From Paucibacter sediminis (lineage in GTDB: Bacteria > Pseudomonadota > Gammaproteobacteria > Burkholderiales > Burkholderiaceae_C), in contig NZ_CP116346.1 of the NCBI RefSeq assembly GCF_030254645.1, positions 3,637,001 through 3,701,000 of the forward strand: a DNA stretch of 64,000 nt, read 5' to 3'. The notes beneath the pieces were generated by a model. It had not been told where the DNA came from. It saw nothing but the letters and a program-made list of their open reading frames with translations, and searched no databases. How positions within the stretch are numbered: the first letter of the stretch is position 1; every line of letters starts with the position of its first letter. Positions 28,481-37,728 of this stretch are shown piece after piece. Position numbers and translations under genes: made by a program.

Positions 28481-28494
28481 TTGATCTTCATCAA
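28481..28494. promoter_or_regulatory. perfect FNR/Dnr box upstream of narX
   Basis: TTGATCTTCATCAA matches the FNR/Dnr consensus TTGAT-N4-ATCAA exactly. Its centre lies 41.5 bases before the narX ATG at 28529. A class II activator arrangement would put the transcription start at or next to the start codon. Confidence 0.82.
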
Positions 28495-28528
28495 GCTCTG
28501 ACCCGGGGCGGCACCTTAGGGTGTCGCC

Positions 28529-30439
28529 ATGCGCAAGCTCCTACGCAGCCTGGCGGGTAAGCTCGCCCTGATCCAGACCACCTTTCTGACGGTGGCTCTG
28601 GCCTCGATCGCCTTCACGCTATGGGTTTCCTGGCAGTTGGAGGGCGGCGCCGGCGCGATCAACGAGGCCGGGCGCATGCGCATGATGACCTACCGGCTGA
28701 CGCTGGCGCATGAGACCGGCGGCCAGGCCGAGTTGCCCGATGGCGTCGCGGCCTTCGACGCGATGGTGCGCAATCTGCGCGAGGGCGACCCCTCGCGCCC
28801 GCTCTTCATCCCCGACAACCAGGCCTGCATCGAGCGCTTTGCCGAGGTCGAACGCGCCTGGCAGCCGCTGCGTGCCAAGCTGCTGGCGGAGCAGGGCGGG
28901 CCGGCGCTGCGCCAGCAGGCCGACCGGTTCGTCACCACGGTGGACAGCTTCGTCTCGGCCATCGAGCATGCCATCGCCACCCGCACCGCGCTGCTGGGCG
29001 GGCTGTGCTTCGGCCTCGTCGTGTTGGTGGCGGCCGCCTCGGTGGTGTTCGTCTCGGGCACGCTGATGTGGATCGTGCGGCCGCTGCAGCGCCTGCGCGA
29101 CGGCCTGGCCACCATGGCGGCGCGCGACTTCTCGCAGCGCATCGACGAGCGTAATTCGGTCGAGGAGTTTTCCAGCCTGGCCCAGGGCTTCAACCAGATG
29201 GCCGACGCCCTGCAGCGCTCCTATGCGGGCCTGGAGGCCAAGGTGGCGGCCAAGACCGCCAATCTGGCGCAGCAGAACGAGCGCCTGGCCGCGCTCTACG
29301 ACGTGGCCCTGCTGGCGGCGCAGAACCACGACAGCATGGAAGAGCTGGCGCAGAGCTTTGCGCAGAAGATCTGCCGCATCGCCGGTGCCGACGCCGCCGC
29401 CGTGCGCCTGGCCACCGAGGACGGCGAGCGCCTGCTGCTGCTGGGCCAGGTGCGCCTGCCGCAGCAGATGCGCGATGCCGAGCATTGCGTGCGCGTGGGC
29501 GAATGCGCCTGCGGCGAGCATCTCGAAACGGCGCCCGGTGCGCGCGTCATCCCGATCCGTCAGCTGGGCCCGCGCACGCTGCGGCATTGCGAGGCGGCCG
29601 GCTACCAGACCGTGGTCGCCATCCCCATGCGCACCCAGCAGCGCACCCATGGCGAGGTGGAGCTGTTCTTCTACGGCGAGCGCCCCATCCCCGAGGCCGA
29701 GCGGCATCTGCTCGATGCCCTGGTGGGCCAGGTGGCCTCGCAGCTGGAGAACCTGCGGCTGGCGGCGCGCGACCGCGAGATGGCGATCAGCGAGGAGCGC
29801 AATCTGCTGGCCCAGGAGCTGCACGATTCGATCGCGCAGTCGCTCGCCTTTCTGAAGATCCAGGTGCAGCTGCTGCGCAGCGCGCTGGCCAAGCAGCGCG
29901 CCGAGGAGGTGGAGCGCACCCTGGGCGAGATCGATGCCGGCGTGCGCGAGAGCTATGCCGATGTGCGCGAGCTGCTGCTGCACTTCCGCACCCGCGCCGG
30001 CCATGAGGACATCGAGCATGCGCTGCGCACCACGCTCTCCAAGTTCGAGCTGCAGAGCGGGCTGACGGCGCGCCTGGTGGTCACCGGCCAGGGCGTGCCC
30101 TTGCCGCCCGACGAGCAGATCCAGGTGCTGCACATCGTGCAGGAAGCGCTCTCGAACGTGCGCAAGCATGCCGGTGCGCGCAGCGTCGAGCTGCGCGTGC
30201 TGCAGGGGCCGCAATGGCGCTTCGAGGTCTGGGACGATGGCGCCGGCTTCGACCAGAGCGGCGACGCCGCCGATGAAACCCATGTGGGCCTGCATATCAT
30301 GCGCGAGCGCGCCGCCCGCATCGGCGCGCGCCTGGAGATCCGCAGTTCGGCCGGCCAGGGCACCCAGGTCACCCTGCTGTTGCCGCCGCGCCAGGAGCGC
30401 CAGGCCGACACGCATGAACCGCAACGAGAAAGCGCATGA
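28529..30439 (+). CDS. narX: nitrate/nitrite sensor histidine kinase NarX type
   Basis: The 636-residue membrane kinase has two membrane helices (about 12-34 and 153-180) around a periplasmic sensor with the P-box-like INEAGRMRMMTYRL (residues 44-57), which binds nitrate in NarX. A HAMP domain follows (about 180-235), then a GAF-like region with Cys residues (CVRVGECACGEH), the HisKA_3 motif QELHDSIAQSLAFL with phospho-acceptor His near 432, and an HATPase with NVRKHAG and DDGAGF. It signals to the adjacent NarL with a 4-base overlap. No nitrate reductase is in the window. Confidence 0.92.
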   Translation: MRKLLRSLAGKLALIQTTFLTVALASIAFTLWVSWQLEGGAGAINEAGRMRMMTYRLTLAHETGGQAELPDGVAAFDAMVRNLREGDPSRPLFIPDNQACIERFAEVERAWQPLRAKLLAEQGGPALRQQADRFVTTVDSFVSAIEHAIATRTALLGGLCFGLVVLVAAASVVFVSGTLMWIVRPLQRLRDGLATMAARDFSQRIDERNSVEEFSSLAQGFNQMADALQRSYAGLEAKVAAKTANLAQQNERLAALYDVALLAAQNHDSMEELAQSFAQKICRIAGADAAAVRLATEDGERLLLLGQVRLPQQMRDAEHCVRVGECACGEHLETAPGARVIPIRQLGPRTLRHCEAAGYQTVVAIPMRTQQRTHGEVELFFYGERPIPEAERHLLDALVGQVASQLENLRLAARDREMAISEERNLLAQELHDSIAQSLAFLKIQVQLLRSALAKQRAEEVERTLGEIDAGVRESYADVRELLLHFRTRAGHEDIEHALRTTLSKFELQSGLTARLVVTGQGVPLPPDEQIQVLHIVQEALSNVRKHAGARSVELRVLQGPQWRFEVWDDGAGFDQSGDAADETHVGLHIMRERAARIGARLEIRSSAGQGTQVTLLLPPRQERQADTHEPQRESA

Positions 30440-31137
30440 GCAAGCTGCCCGAGGAGAAGATCCGCGTCATGGTGGTCGACGACCACAGCCTGTTCCGCCG
30501 CGGCCTCACCGCCCTGCTGGCCCATGAGGAGGGCTTGGACGTGGTGGGCGAGGCCAGCGACGGCAGCGAGGCGCTGCGCCATGTGGCCACGCTCAGGCCC
30601 GACGTGATGCTGCTGGACAACCACATGCCGGGCGTGCGCGGCGTCGATCTGCTGCCGGGCCTGCTGGAGGCCGCACCCGAGACGCGCTTCATCATGTTGA
30701 CCGTCAGCGAGGACGAGGAAGACCTGGCCGCCGCGCTGCGCGCCGGTGCGGTGGGCTATCTGCTCAAGACCATCGACGGCCAGGAGCTCGCCGCGGCGAT
30801 ACGGCGCGCGGTGCGCGGCGAATCGGTGGTCAGCCCCGAGATGACGCACAAGCTGGTGCGCGCCTTCAAGGCCAGCGTGGCGGCGCCGACGGCGGGTGCG
30901 GCGGCCACCAGCCAGGCCGAGCGCGACGCCGCCCTCGGTACGCTCTCGCCGCGCGAGCAGGACATCCTGCGCGAGATCGCGCGCGGCGCCAGCAACAAGG
31001 AGATCGCGCGCACCCTCGACATCGCCGAGACCACCGTGAAGATCCATGTGCAGCACATCCTGCGCAAGCTGGACCTCAGCTCGCGTGTGCAGGTGGCGGT
31101 GTGGGCCAGCGAACGGGGCCTGTTCAGCGGGCAGTGA
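30436..31137 (+). CDS. narL: NarL-family response regulator
   Basis: The 233-residue protein has a receiver domain with acidic VVDDHS (residues 13-18), phospho-acceptor Asp61 in LLDNHMPG and Lys in YLLKTIDG. A linker follows, then a LuxR-type helix-turn-helix (LSPREQDILREIARGASNKEIARTLDIAETTVKIHV, about 168-205). It is coupled to narX by a 4-base overlap and would activate or repress respiratory genes in response to nitrate or nitrite. Confidence 0.93.
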   Translation: MSKLPEEKIRVMVVDDHSLFRRGLTALLAHEEGLDVVGEASDGSEALRHVATLRPDVMLLDNHMPGVRGVDLLPGLLEAAPETRFIMLTVSEDEEDLAAALRAGAVGYLLKTIDGQELAAAIRRAVRGESVVSPEMTHKLVRAFKASVAAPTAGAAATSQAERDAALGTLSPREQDILREIARGASNKEIARTLDIAETTVKIHVQHILRKLDLSSRVQVAVWASERGLFSGQ

Positions 31138-31145
31138 CGGCGCGC

Positions 31146-31159
31146 TTGATCGCGAGCAA
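31146..31159. promoter_or_regulatory. FNR/Dnr-like box upstream of ubiU
   Basis: TTGATCGCGAGCAA differs from TTGAT-N4-ATCAA at one position. A class II promoter from it would start near 31194, 55 bases before the ubiU ATG. Anaerobic control of ubiUVT is known in other proteobacteria. Confidence 0.6.
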
Positions 31160-31248
31160 GTCGGGCTGTTGAGACAGCACAAAACCATGCCGCGGGCATG
31201 CGCCTAGATTTCACAGCCTTGCCGCCCCGCGGCGACTATCTGTGATTC

Positions 31249-32268
31249 ATGGCCTCGCCCGCACCCCACCCCAAGCCCGACCTCGTCTGCCCCGCCGGCT
31301 CGCTGCGTGCCCTCACCCTGGCCATCGATGCCGGGGCCGACGCCGTCTACCTCGGGCTGAAGGACGCCACCAACGCGCGCAATTTCGCCGGCCTGAACTT
31401 CGACGACGCCCAGGTGCGCGAGGGCGTGAGCTATGCCCATGCGCGCGGCCGCCAGGTGCTGATGGCGCTCAACACCTATGCCGATGCGCGCGATGACGGG
31501 CCCTGGCGCCGCGCCGTCGACCGCGCCGCCGAACTCGGCGCAGATGCCCTGATCGTGGCCGACAGCGCGGTGCTGGCCTATGCGCGCGCGCACCATCCCG
31601 AGCTGCGCCTGCATCTCTCGGTGCAGGCCTCGGCCACCAGCTACGAGGCGATCGAGTTCTACCGCGAGCGCTACGGCATCCAGCGCGCCGTGCTGCCGCG
31701 CGTGCTCACGCTCAGCCAGGTCCAGCATGTGATACGCCACACCGGGGTGGAGATCGAGGTGTTCGGCTTCGGCAGCCTGTGCGTGATGGTGGAGGGGCGC
31801 TGCGCGCTCTCGTCCTACGTCACCGGCCAGTCGCCCAACACCGCCGGCGTGTGCTCGCCACCCGCGGCGGTGCAATGGCTGGAGGGGCCGCAGGGCGTGG
31901 ATGCGCGCCTTTCCGGCGTGCTGATCGACCGCTACGCCCCGCAGGAGCCGCGCGGCTACCCGACCCTGTGCAAGGGCCGCTTCCTGGTGGAGGGCGAGCG
32001 CGACTACGCGCTGGAAGAGCCCACCAGCCTGAATACGCTGGCACTGCTGCCGCAGCTGATCGAGGCGGGCGTCAAGGCCATCAAGATCGAGGGCCGCCAG
32101 CGCAGCCCCAGCTATGTGGCGGGCGTCACCAAGGTCTGGCGCCAGGCCATCGACATGGCCGCGTCGGATGCGCGTTATGCCGTGGCACCCGCCTGGAGCG
32201 CCGAGCTGGCGCGCTGGGCCGAGGGCCAGCAAAGCACCCTGGGTGCGTATGAGCGGCCATGGCGCTGA
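31249..32268 (+). CDS. ubiU: UbiU, O2-independent ubiquinone biosynthesis (peptidase U32 family)
   Basis: The 339-residue protein is the U32-family [4Fe-4S] subunit that, with UbiV, hydroxylates the quinone ring without oxygen. It has the U32 start DLVCPAGSLRALTLAIDAGADAVYLGLKD, and the cluster-binding Cys lie in GSLCVMVEGRCALSSY (near residue 175), GVCSPP and LCKGRF. KIEGRQRSPSY near residue 280 is conserved. It heads the ubiUVT operon downstream of an FNR-like box. The length matches characterised UbiU (331 residues in E. coli). Confidence 0.92.
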   Translation: MASPAPHPKPDLVCPAGSLRALTLAIDAGADAVYLGLKDATNARNFAGLNFDDAQVREGVSYAHARGRQVLMALNTYADARDDGPWRRAVDRAAELGADALIVADSAVLAYARAHHPELRLHLSVQASATSYEAIEFYRERYGIQRAVLPRVLTLSQVQHVIRHTGVEIEVFGFGSLCVMVEGRCALSSYVTGQSPNTAGVCSPPAAVQWLEGPQGVDARLSGVLIDRYAPQEPRGYPTLCKGRFLVEGERDYALEEPTSLNTLALLPQLIEAGVKAIKIEGRQRSPSYVAGVTKVWRQAIDMAASDARYAVAPAWSAELARWAEGQQSTLGAYERPWR

Positions 32269-32279
32269 GGGAATCCATC

Positions 32280-33221
32280 ATGGAAAAGAAACGACTGGGC
32301 CTGACCATTGGCCCGCTGCAATACTGGTGGCCGCGCACGTGCCTGGTGCAGGCCTATGCCGAGCTGGCCGAGGGGCCGGCCGACACCTTTGTGCTGGGCG
32401 AGGTGACCTGCTCGCGGCGCAACGAGTTCACGCTGCTGGACTGGCTGGCGCTGGCGCGCGACCTCGTCAGCGCCGGCAAGCGCGTGCGCCTGGCCACGCT
32501 GCCGCTCCTGATGTCGGAGGCCGAGCTGCGGCAGCTGCGCCGCATTGCGGAGCAGGGCGAGTTCGCGGTCGAGGCCGGCGATGCCGCGGCCCTGCAGCGC
32601 CTCGCGCAACAGTCTGAGCGCCTGCCCTTCACGCTGGGCCCGCACCTCAACATCTACAGCCGCGCGGCCCTGGTCGAGCATGCCGGCCTGGGCGCCGACA
32701 CCTGGGTGGCGCCGCTGGAACTGGCGCTGGACGCGGTGGCCCGCGTCAACCCGCCCGCGGCCCGGGTGCATGGGCCGGCCGGCGCGATCCAGACCGAGGT
32801 GTTCGGCTTCGGCCGCATGCCGCTGGCCTTCTCGGCGCGCTGCTTCACGGCCCGCCATCACCGCCTCAGCAAGGACGAGTGCGAGTTCCGCTGCCGCGAC
32901 GATGCCGACGGCCTGCTGCTCTCCACCACCGAGGGCCAGCCCTTCCTGGTGCTGAACGGCATCTCCACCCAGTCCGCGGCCCTGCATTGCCTGATCGGCG
33001 AGGGTGCGGCGCTGCGCGCCGCCGGCGTCGATCGGCTGCGGCTCTCGCCCTGTAGTCAGGGCTTTGCCCGCGTGGTGAGCTTGTTCGACGAGGTGCTGCA
33101 TGCCGGCCTGCCGGCTGACGAGGCGCGTGCCGAGCTGCAGGCAATGCCGCTGCCGGGCGCGCTGGTGAACGGATTCGCCCACCGCCAGGCGGGCATGGTG
33201 GAGGAGCTTGCCCATGTTTGA
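32280..33221 (+). CDS. ubiV: UbiV, O2-independent ubiquinone biosynthesis (U32 family)
   Basis: The 313-residue U32-family partner of UbiU has LGLTIGPLQYWWPR at the N-terminus, GEVTCSRRNEF near residue 40 and RCFTARHH near residue 183. SPCSQGF near 255 and CRDDADG near 200 complete the likely [4Fe-4S] Cys set. The ATG at 32280 follows a TCATC spacer 12 bases after ubiU; an ATG at 32259 inside the ubiU end is also possible. It is co-transcribed with ubiU and ubiT, and the product forms the UbiU-UbiV heterodimer. Confidence 0.92.
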   Translation: MEKKRLGLTIGPLQYWWPRTCLVQAYAELAEGPADTFVLGEVTCSRRNEFTLLDWLALARDLVSAGKRVRLATLPLLMSEAELRQLRRIAEQGEFAVEAGDAAALQRLAQQSERLPFTLGPHLNIYSRAALVEHAGLGADTWVAPLELALDAVARVNPPAARVHGPAGAIQTEVFGFGRMPLAFSARCFTARHHRLSKDECEFRCRDDADGLLLSTTEGQPFLVLNGISTQSAALHCLIGEGAALRAAGVDRLRLSPCSQGFARVVSLFDEVLHAGLPADEARAELQAMPLPGALVNGFAHRQAGMVEELAHV

Positions 33222-33633
33222 ACTGCCCCCCGGCCTCAAGGCTTTGCTGCGCCGCCTGCCGCTGCAACCGCCATCCTTCGTGGCGGCGCGCGCGCTCGAC
33301 CGCCTGCTGCTGCCGCGCCTGGACGCCGAGCAGCGCCGCCTGCTGGCCGGCCGCGTGGTGGAGCTGGAGCTGCTGGAGCCCGGCCTGCGCGTGCGCCTGC
33401 TGCTGGGACCCAAGGGCTTCATGCCCGCCGCCGGTGGCGCGCAACCGGCCGTCACCGTGCGTGCGCGCAGCCTCGCGCTGTGGCGCCTGCTGCGCGGCGA
33501 GGAGGACGCCGACCGCCTGTTCTTCGAACGCGCGCTGGTGATGGAGGGCGACACCGAGTTCGGCCTGATGCTGAAGAACACGCTGGACGCGATCGGCCCG
33601 CTGCTGCCGGCATCGATGCTGGGCAAGGCCTGA
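33214..33633 (+). CDS. ubiT: UbiT, SCP2-domain ubiquinone biosynthesis accessory protein
   Basis: The 139-residue protein has a short amphipathic N-terminus and an SCP2 lipid-binding domain (about residues 40-125, with ALVMEGDTEFGLMLKNTLDAI near the end). UbiT binds ubiquinone intermediates and replaces UbiJ under anaerobiosis. GAGGAG precedes the ATG at 33214, and the gene overlaps ubiV by 8 bases. The decarboxylase gene follows 4 bases after its stop. Confidence 0.9.
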   Translation: MFELPPGLKALLRRLPLQPPSFVAARALDRLLLPRLDAEQRRLLAGRVVELELLEPGLRVRLLLGPKGFMPAAGGAQPAVTVRARSLALWRLLRGEEDADRLFFERALVMEGDTEFGLMLKNTLDAIGPLLPASMLGKA

Positions 33634-33637
33634 AGCC

Positions 33638-35266
33638 ATGTGGAGCAATCTCACCGAACAGCTGCTGCATGCGCTGAAGGCGCGCGGCGCCACCGAGATC
33701 TTCGGCATCCCGGGCGACTTTGCCCTGCCGCTGTTCCGCGCCATCGAGCGCGCCGCCATCCTGCCGCTGTACACGCTCTCGCATGAGCCGGGCCTGGGCT
33801 TCGCGGCCGATGCCGCGGCGCGCGTGCGCGGCGGCCTGGGCGTGGCCGCCGTCACCTATGGTGCGGGTGCGCTCAATATGGTGAACCCGGTGGCCAACGC
33901 CTATGCCGAGCGCGTGCCGCTGGTGGTGCTGTCGGGCGCGCCGGCCGCGCACGAGGTGGCCAGCGGCCTGCTGCTGCACCACCAGGTGAAGGCGCTGGAT
34001 TCGCAATGGCGCATCTTCGAGGAGCTGACGGTGGACCGCGCCCGGCTCGACGACCCCGTCACCGCGCCGGCCCTGATCGCGCGCGTGCTCGACAGCGCGC
34101 TGCGCCGCGCCGGCCCGGTCTACCTGGAGATCCCGCGCGACATGCCCGAGCGCGCCTGCGCCGCGCCACCCGAGCTGCCGCCCCCGCCGCTGGACCGCGA
34201 GCGCCTGGCCGCCTGCGCCGACGAGCTGCTGGCGCGCCTGCGCGCGGCGCGCCATCCGCTGCTGCTGGTGGGCGTGGAGATCCGCCGTTATGGCATCGAG
34301 GCCCAGGTGGCCGAGCTGGCGCGCCGCCTCAACATCCCGGTCGCCACCACGCTGATGGGGCGCGGCCTGCTGGTGGATTCCGGCGTGCAGCATCTGGGCA
34401 CCTACCTGGGCCTGGCCGGCGATCCGGAACTCACCGAGGCGGTGGAGGGCTCCGACGCCCTGCTGCTGCTGGGCGCCATCATCTGCGACAGCAATTTCGC
34501 CGTCTCGCGCAAGCGCATCGATTTCCGCCATGCCATCCGCGTCTGGCAGGGCGAGGTGGAGATGGGCCACCATGTCTACCGCGAGCTGCCCATCAAGGAG
34601 CTGGTGGAGGCGCTGCTGCTGCGCGTGATGACGCGGCCGCCCCAGCCCTTCATCGAGACCGCGCGCGCGACGCCCGAGCTGCCCGCGCCGGATGCGCCGC
34701 TCACCCCGGCGGCGATCGCCGCGGCGGCCAATGCCCTGATGCAAAAGCATGGCGCGTTGCCGGTGGCCTGCGACATGGGCGACTGCCTGTTCACCGCCAT
34801 GGACCTCACGCCCACCGACCTGATCGCCCCCGGCTACTACGCCACCATGGGTTATGGCGTGCCGGCGGCGCTGGGCCTGCAGGTGGCCACCGGACGCCGC
34901 CCCCTGGTGCTGGTGGGCGATGGCGCCTTCCAGATGACCGGCTGGGAGCTGGGCAACGCCCGCGCGATGGGCTGCGACCCGATCGTGCTGCTGCTCAACA
35001 ACGCCAGCTGGGAGATGTTGCGCACCTTCGAGCCCGAGGGCCGCTACAACGGCCGCGGCGCCTGGGACTTCGCGGCCATGGCCGCCGGCATGGGCGGGCG
35101 CGGCTACGAGGTCCACACGGTGGGCCAGCTGGTCGAAGCGCTGGCCTGCGCCCAGGCCGAGCGCGGCCGCTTCCAGCTGCTGGACCTGCGGCTGGCCCCC
35201 GGCGTACTGTCGCCCACCCTGCAGCGCTTCGTCGGCGCGGTGAAGCGGCTTTCGATGCCCGGCTGA
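33638..35266 (+). CDS. ipdC: thiamine-diphosphate phenylpyruvate/indole-3-pyruvate decarboxylase
   Basis: The 542-residue enzyme has the three ThDP domains. The N-terminal PYR domain has IFGIPGDFALPLF and LSHEPGLGFAADAAAR with the conserved Glu, followed by LLLHHQVKALDSQ (HH motif). The middle domain has LLVGVEIRRYGIE. The C-terminal ThDP domain has GDGAFQMTGWELGNARAMG...LLNNASWEM, the GDG-N26-NN motif. The pattern resembles Azospirillum IpdC/phenylpyruvate decarboxylase more than pyruvate decarboxylase. It is only 4 bases from ubiT, so it is probably expressed anaerobically. Its product could be phenylacetaldehyde or indole-acetaldehyde. Confidence 0.82.
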   Translation: MWSNLTEQLLHALKARGATEIFGIPGDFALPLFRAIERAAILPLYTLSHEPGLGFAADAAARVRGGLGVAAVTYGAGALNMVNPVANAYAERVPLVVLSGAPAAHEVASGLLLHHQVKALDSQWRIFEELTVDRARLDDPVTAPALIARVLDSALRRAGPVYLEIPRDMPERACAAPPELPPPPLDRERLAACADELLARLRAARHPLLLVGVEIRRYGIEAQVAELARRLNIPVATTLMGRGLLVDSGVQHLGTYLGLAGDPELTEAVEGSDALLLLGAIICDSNFAVSRKRIDFRHAIRVWQGEVEMGHHVYRELPIKELVEALLLRVMTRPPQPFIETARATPELPAPDAPLTPAAIAAAANALMQKHGALPVACDMGDCLFTAMDLTPTDLIAPGYYATMGYGVPAALGLQVATGRRPLVLVGDGAFQMTGWELGNARAMGCDPIVLLLNNASWEMLRTFEPEGRYNGRGAWDFAAMAAGMGGRGYEVHTVGQLVEALACAQAERGRFQLLDLRLAPGVLSPTLQRFVGAVKRLSMPG

Positions 35267-35282
35267 GCGGCCTGACAGGCTA

Positions 35283-35295
35283 GGGTCAGATCTTG
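35283..35295 (+). repeat. variant GGGTCAGATCTTG of the 13-mer
   Basis: This intergenic copy between ipdC and the chemoreceptor gene differs from the four exact copies at one base (A for G at position 8). Confidence 0.4.
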
Positions 35296-35399
35296 CTAGC
35301 AGGATCGGAAACCCTGGCCGGTGTGGAGCTCCATCCCTATACTGGCCCATCACCCCTGCGCCCAGGGGCATGGTTTGAGGATGGTGTCCGGAGGTCGAG

Positions 35400-36944
35400 A
35401 TGCTTACGTTCGAGAACCTGAGAGTCGGAACCCGGCTCGCCGTGGGCTTTGGCACCGTGATGGTGCTGCTCATCATCATTTCGGTGCTGGGCACCCTGGG
35501 CGCGCGCCAGATCGCCGCCAGCACCAGCCAGATCTACGAAGACCGCACCGTGCCGCTGCAGCAGCTGGCCCGGGTCAACTCGCTGATGCTGCAGAACCGC
35601 GTGCTGGTCACCGAGATGATGCAGGCGCCGGGCAAGCTGGACGAGCTGAACGCGGTGATGCAGGGCAATATCGAGCAGGTCACCAAGGCCTGGAAGGCCT
35701 ATGCGGCCAGCCAGATGACGCCCGAGGAGGCGCGCCTGGCCGCCAAGTTCATCGAGCTGCGCGGCCGCTACGTCAAGGACGGGCTGCTGGCCGCGCGCGA
35801 TGCCATCAAGTCCGGTGCGGCCGAACAGTCGACCCAGATCTACTCGGGGCAGATCCTGCCGCTGGGCAAGCAGACCCAGGAGGCCATGGACGCCCTGATC
35901 GGGCTGCAGGTCAGCGAGGGCGCCAAGGACTATGCCGCGGCGCAGAGTGGCAGCAGCCAGGTGATGTGGGTGAGCCTGCTGGGCACGGCGCTGGCGATTG
36001 CGCTGTCGGTCTGGCTGGCCTGGGTTGTGAGCCGCTCCATCACCGCGCCGGTGCGTGAGGCCCTGGACCTGGCCGAGCGCGTCGCCGCGGGGGACCTCAG
36101 CGCCACGCTGCAGGCCAGGGGCCGCAACGAGATGGCGCAGCTGTTGCAGGCGCTTGGCCGCATGACGGAAAGCCTGCGCGCCATCGTCGGCCAGGTGCGC
36201 GACAGCAGCGAGAGCATCAGCACCGGCTCGGCCGAGATCGCCACCGGCAATGCCGATCTGAGCCAGCGCACCGAGACCCAGGCCAGCAATCTGGAGGAGA
36301 CCGCGGCCACCATGGAGGAGCTCTCCAGCACGGTGCGCAACAACGCCCAGACCGCCGCCCAGGCCAACGAACTGGCGCACAGCGCCAGCGCCGCGGCCGG
36401 CCGTGGCGGCGCCGTGGTGGGCGATCTGGTCAGCAATATGGCGGCGATCTCGCAGAGCTCCAACCGCATTTCGGAGATCATCGGCGTGATCGATGGCATC
36501 GCCTTCCAGACCAATATCCTGGCGCTGAATGCCGCGGTGGAAGCGGCGCGCGCGGGCGAGCAGGGTAGGGGCTTCGCGGTGGTGGCGGGCGAGGTGCGCA
36601 GCCTGGCGCAGCGCAGCGCCGAGGCGGCGCGCGAGATCAAGTCGCTGATCGGCGACAGCCAGACCAAGGTCGAGAACGGCAACCGCCTGGCCGAGCAGGC
36701 CGGCGGCGCGATGCAGGACATCGTGCAGGAGGTGGGCCGCGTCAGCACCCTGATCGCCGAGATCGCCAGCGCCAGCGGCGAGCAGTCGCGCGGTATCTCC
36801 CAGGTGGGCGAGGCGGTGGGCCAGCTCGACCAGGTGACGCAGCAGAACGCCGCCCTGGTGGAAGAAAGCGCGGCCGCGGCCGAGAGCCTGCGCAACCAGG
36901 CGCAGCAGCTGTCGGAGCTGGTGGCGAGTTTCAGGTTGAGGTGA
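35400..36944 (+). CDS. methyl-accepting chemotaxis protein (class with periplasmic four-helix sensor)
   Basis: The 514-residue receptor has membrane helix 1 (about 12-33, [17 protein letters not shown]), a periplasmic all-helical 4HB-like sensor (about 35-190), helix 2 (about 190-211), HAMP (about 212-265) and a cytoplasmic signalling domain. The highly conserved tip is [20 protein letters not shown], followed by [19 protein letters not shown] (about 365-405). No C-terminal NWETF-like pentapeptide is present; it ends SFRLR. The ligand is unknown. GGAGG precedes the ATG. It stands alone among respiratory genes, so an energy-taxis or nitrate-taxis role is possible. Confidence 0.92.
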   Translation: MLTFENLRVGTRLAVGFGTVMVLLIIISVLGTLGARQIAASTSQIYEDRTVPLQQLARVNSLMLQNRVLVTEMMQAPGKLDELNAVMQGNIEQVTKAWKAYAASQMTPEEARLAAKFIELRGRYVKDGLLAARDAIKSGAAEQSTQIYSGQILPLGKQTQEAMDALIGLQVSEGAKDYAAAQSGSSQVMWVSLLGTALAIALSVWLAWVVSRSITAPVREALDLAERVAAGDLSATLQARGRNEMAQLLQALGRMTESLRAIVGQVRDSSESISTGSAEIATGNADLSQRTETQASNLEETAATMEELSSTVRNNAQTAAQANELAHSASAAAGRGGAVVGDLVSNMAAISQSSNRISEIIGVIDGIAFQTNILALNAAVEAARAGEQGRGFAVVAGEVRSLAQRSAEAAREIKSLIGDSQTKVENGNRLAEQAGGAMQDIVQEVGRVSTLIAEIASASGEQSRGISQVGEAVGQLDQVTQQNAALVEESAAAAESLRNQAQQLSELVASFRLR

Positions 36945-37013
36945 GGGGGATGTTTGCGCCGCACCAAGCCAGGCCGCCAGCTAGGCCTGCGCTGCGATGG
37001 AGTTCGTAGTCGC

Positions 37014-37529
37014 TCAGTTGGATTTCGGGGTAGGGATCAATGGGCTTTGGTCGAGCATCGATCGTTGAAGATCAGTAACCGTCGGATCGTTTGGCGGATA
37101 TGCAAATGCGCCGGTTGCCGGGTCTTTCAGGCTTTGGGTGCCAAACCATTGCTGGCGTCCCATGGACAAATGCAGGCGATCCCAACTCACTCGTTTCAGC
37201 TGCTTTGCAAAGCGCCTTTCAGGCTCCAGGGCCGCTGCGATCGTGGCGAGGGCGTGCGCCAACCTGTACTCCTCCGGCGTGCTTCCGTGTTGGAAGATAA
37301 GCGCAGCATTCTCATAGTCGATGGGCTCGACCACCTTACCTTCGCGAAGCATTCTCAGCACTGTGGCGCGCCTTTCGTAGTCTCGCACGGAGCTATCGGC
37401 GGCAGATTCCCGTGTCTGACGAACAGCCTGATCGTCGGAGACCAACTTGGACAGTTCCATATTCATCGCCTGCACCGGCGATCCCAGTGCGACGAGTGCA
37501 AGCAGTGGCAAAAGGCAGCTGAATTTCAT
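37014..37529 (-). CDS. secreted hypothetical protein of a DY-AA-QHG family type
   Basis: The 171-residue protein has a signal peptide (MKFSCLLPLLALVALGSPVQA). Conserved-looking motifs are DYERRATVLRMLREGKVVEP, DYENAALIFQHGSTPEEYRLAHALATIA and DRLHLSMGRQQWFGTQS. These recall uncharacterised bacterial proteins with an AAxIFQHG..xxYxLAH pattern; no function is known to me. Base composition is visibly lower in GC than the neighbours, which suggests transfer. AGG precedes the ATG. On the minus strand an attC-like site lies upstream (37679-37728), so it may be an integron-type cassette. Confidence 0.7.
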   Translation of the reverse strand: MKFSCLLPLLALVALGSPVQAMNMELSKLVSDDQAVRQTRESAADSSVRDYERRATVLRMLREGKVVEPIDYENAALIFQHGSTPEEYRLAHALATIAAALEPERRFAKQLKRVSWDRLHLSMGRQQWFGTQSLKDPATGAFAYPPNDPTVTDLQRSMLDQSPLIPTPKSN

Positions 37530-37678
37530 GGTTACCTAACTTATTAATGATCTGCTCGACGAAACGCGCTGCAGGGCAGTTCTCATCTGAGGTCATGGCA
37601 TGGTCTTCAACGAACCCGACTCAATGCATTCAGATTCTCCCTCCAGAACGACGGCATTTTGGGGTCGGAGTTGGAGGT

Positions 37679-37728
37679 ATCTAACGCGCGACTTAGCTGC
37701 ATTCAGGCGCCAACCCCGTAAGTTGGAT
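37679..37728 (-). repeat. attC-like recombination site (tentative)
   Basis: Read on the minus strand the site begins ATCCAAC (RYYYAAC), ends GTTAGAT (GTTRRRY), and has AGCTAAGTCGCGCGTTAGAT at its right half. That resembles the L'-R' half of integron attC sites. The left half is less canonical and no integrase gene is in the window. Confidence 0.35.

Noticed and set aside
36970-36989. CAGGCC/GGCCTG hairpin after the chemoreceptor gene as a terminator
   Set aside because: The stem is only 6 bases with an 8-base loop and no T-run on either strand.
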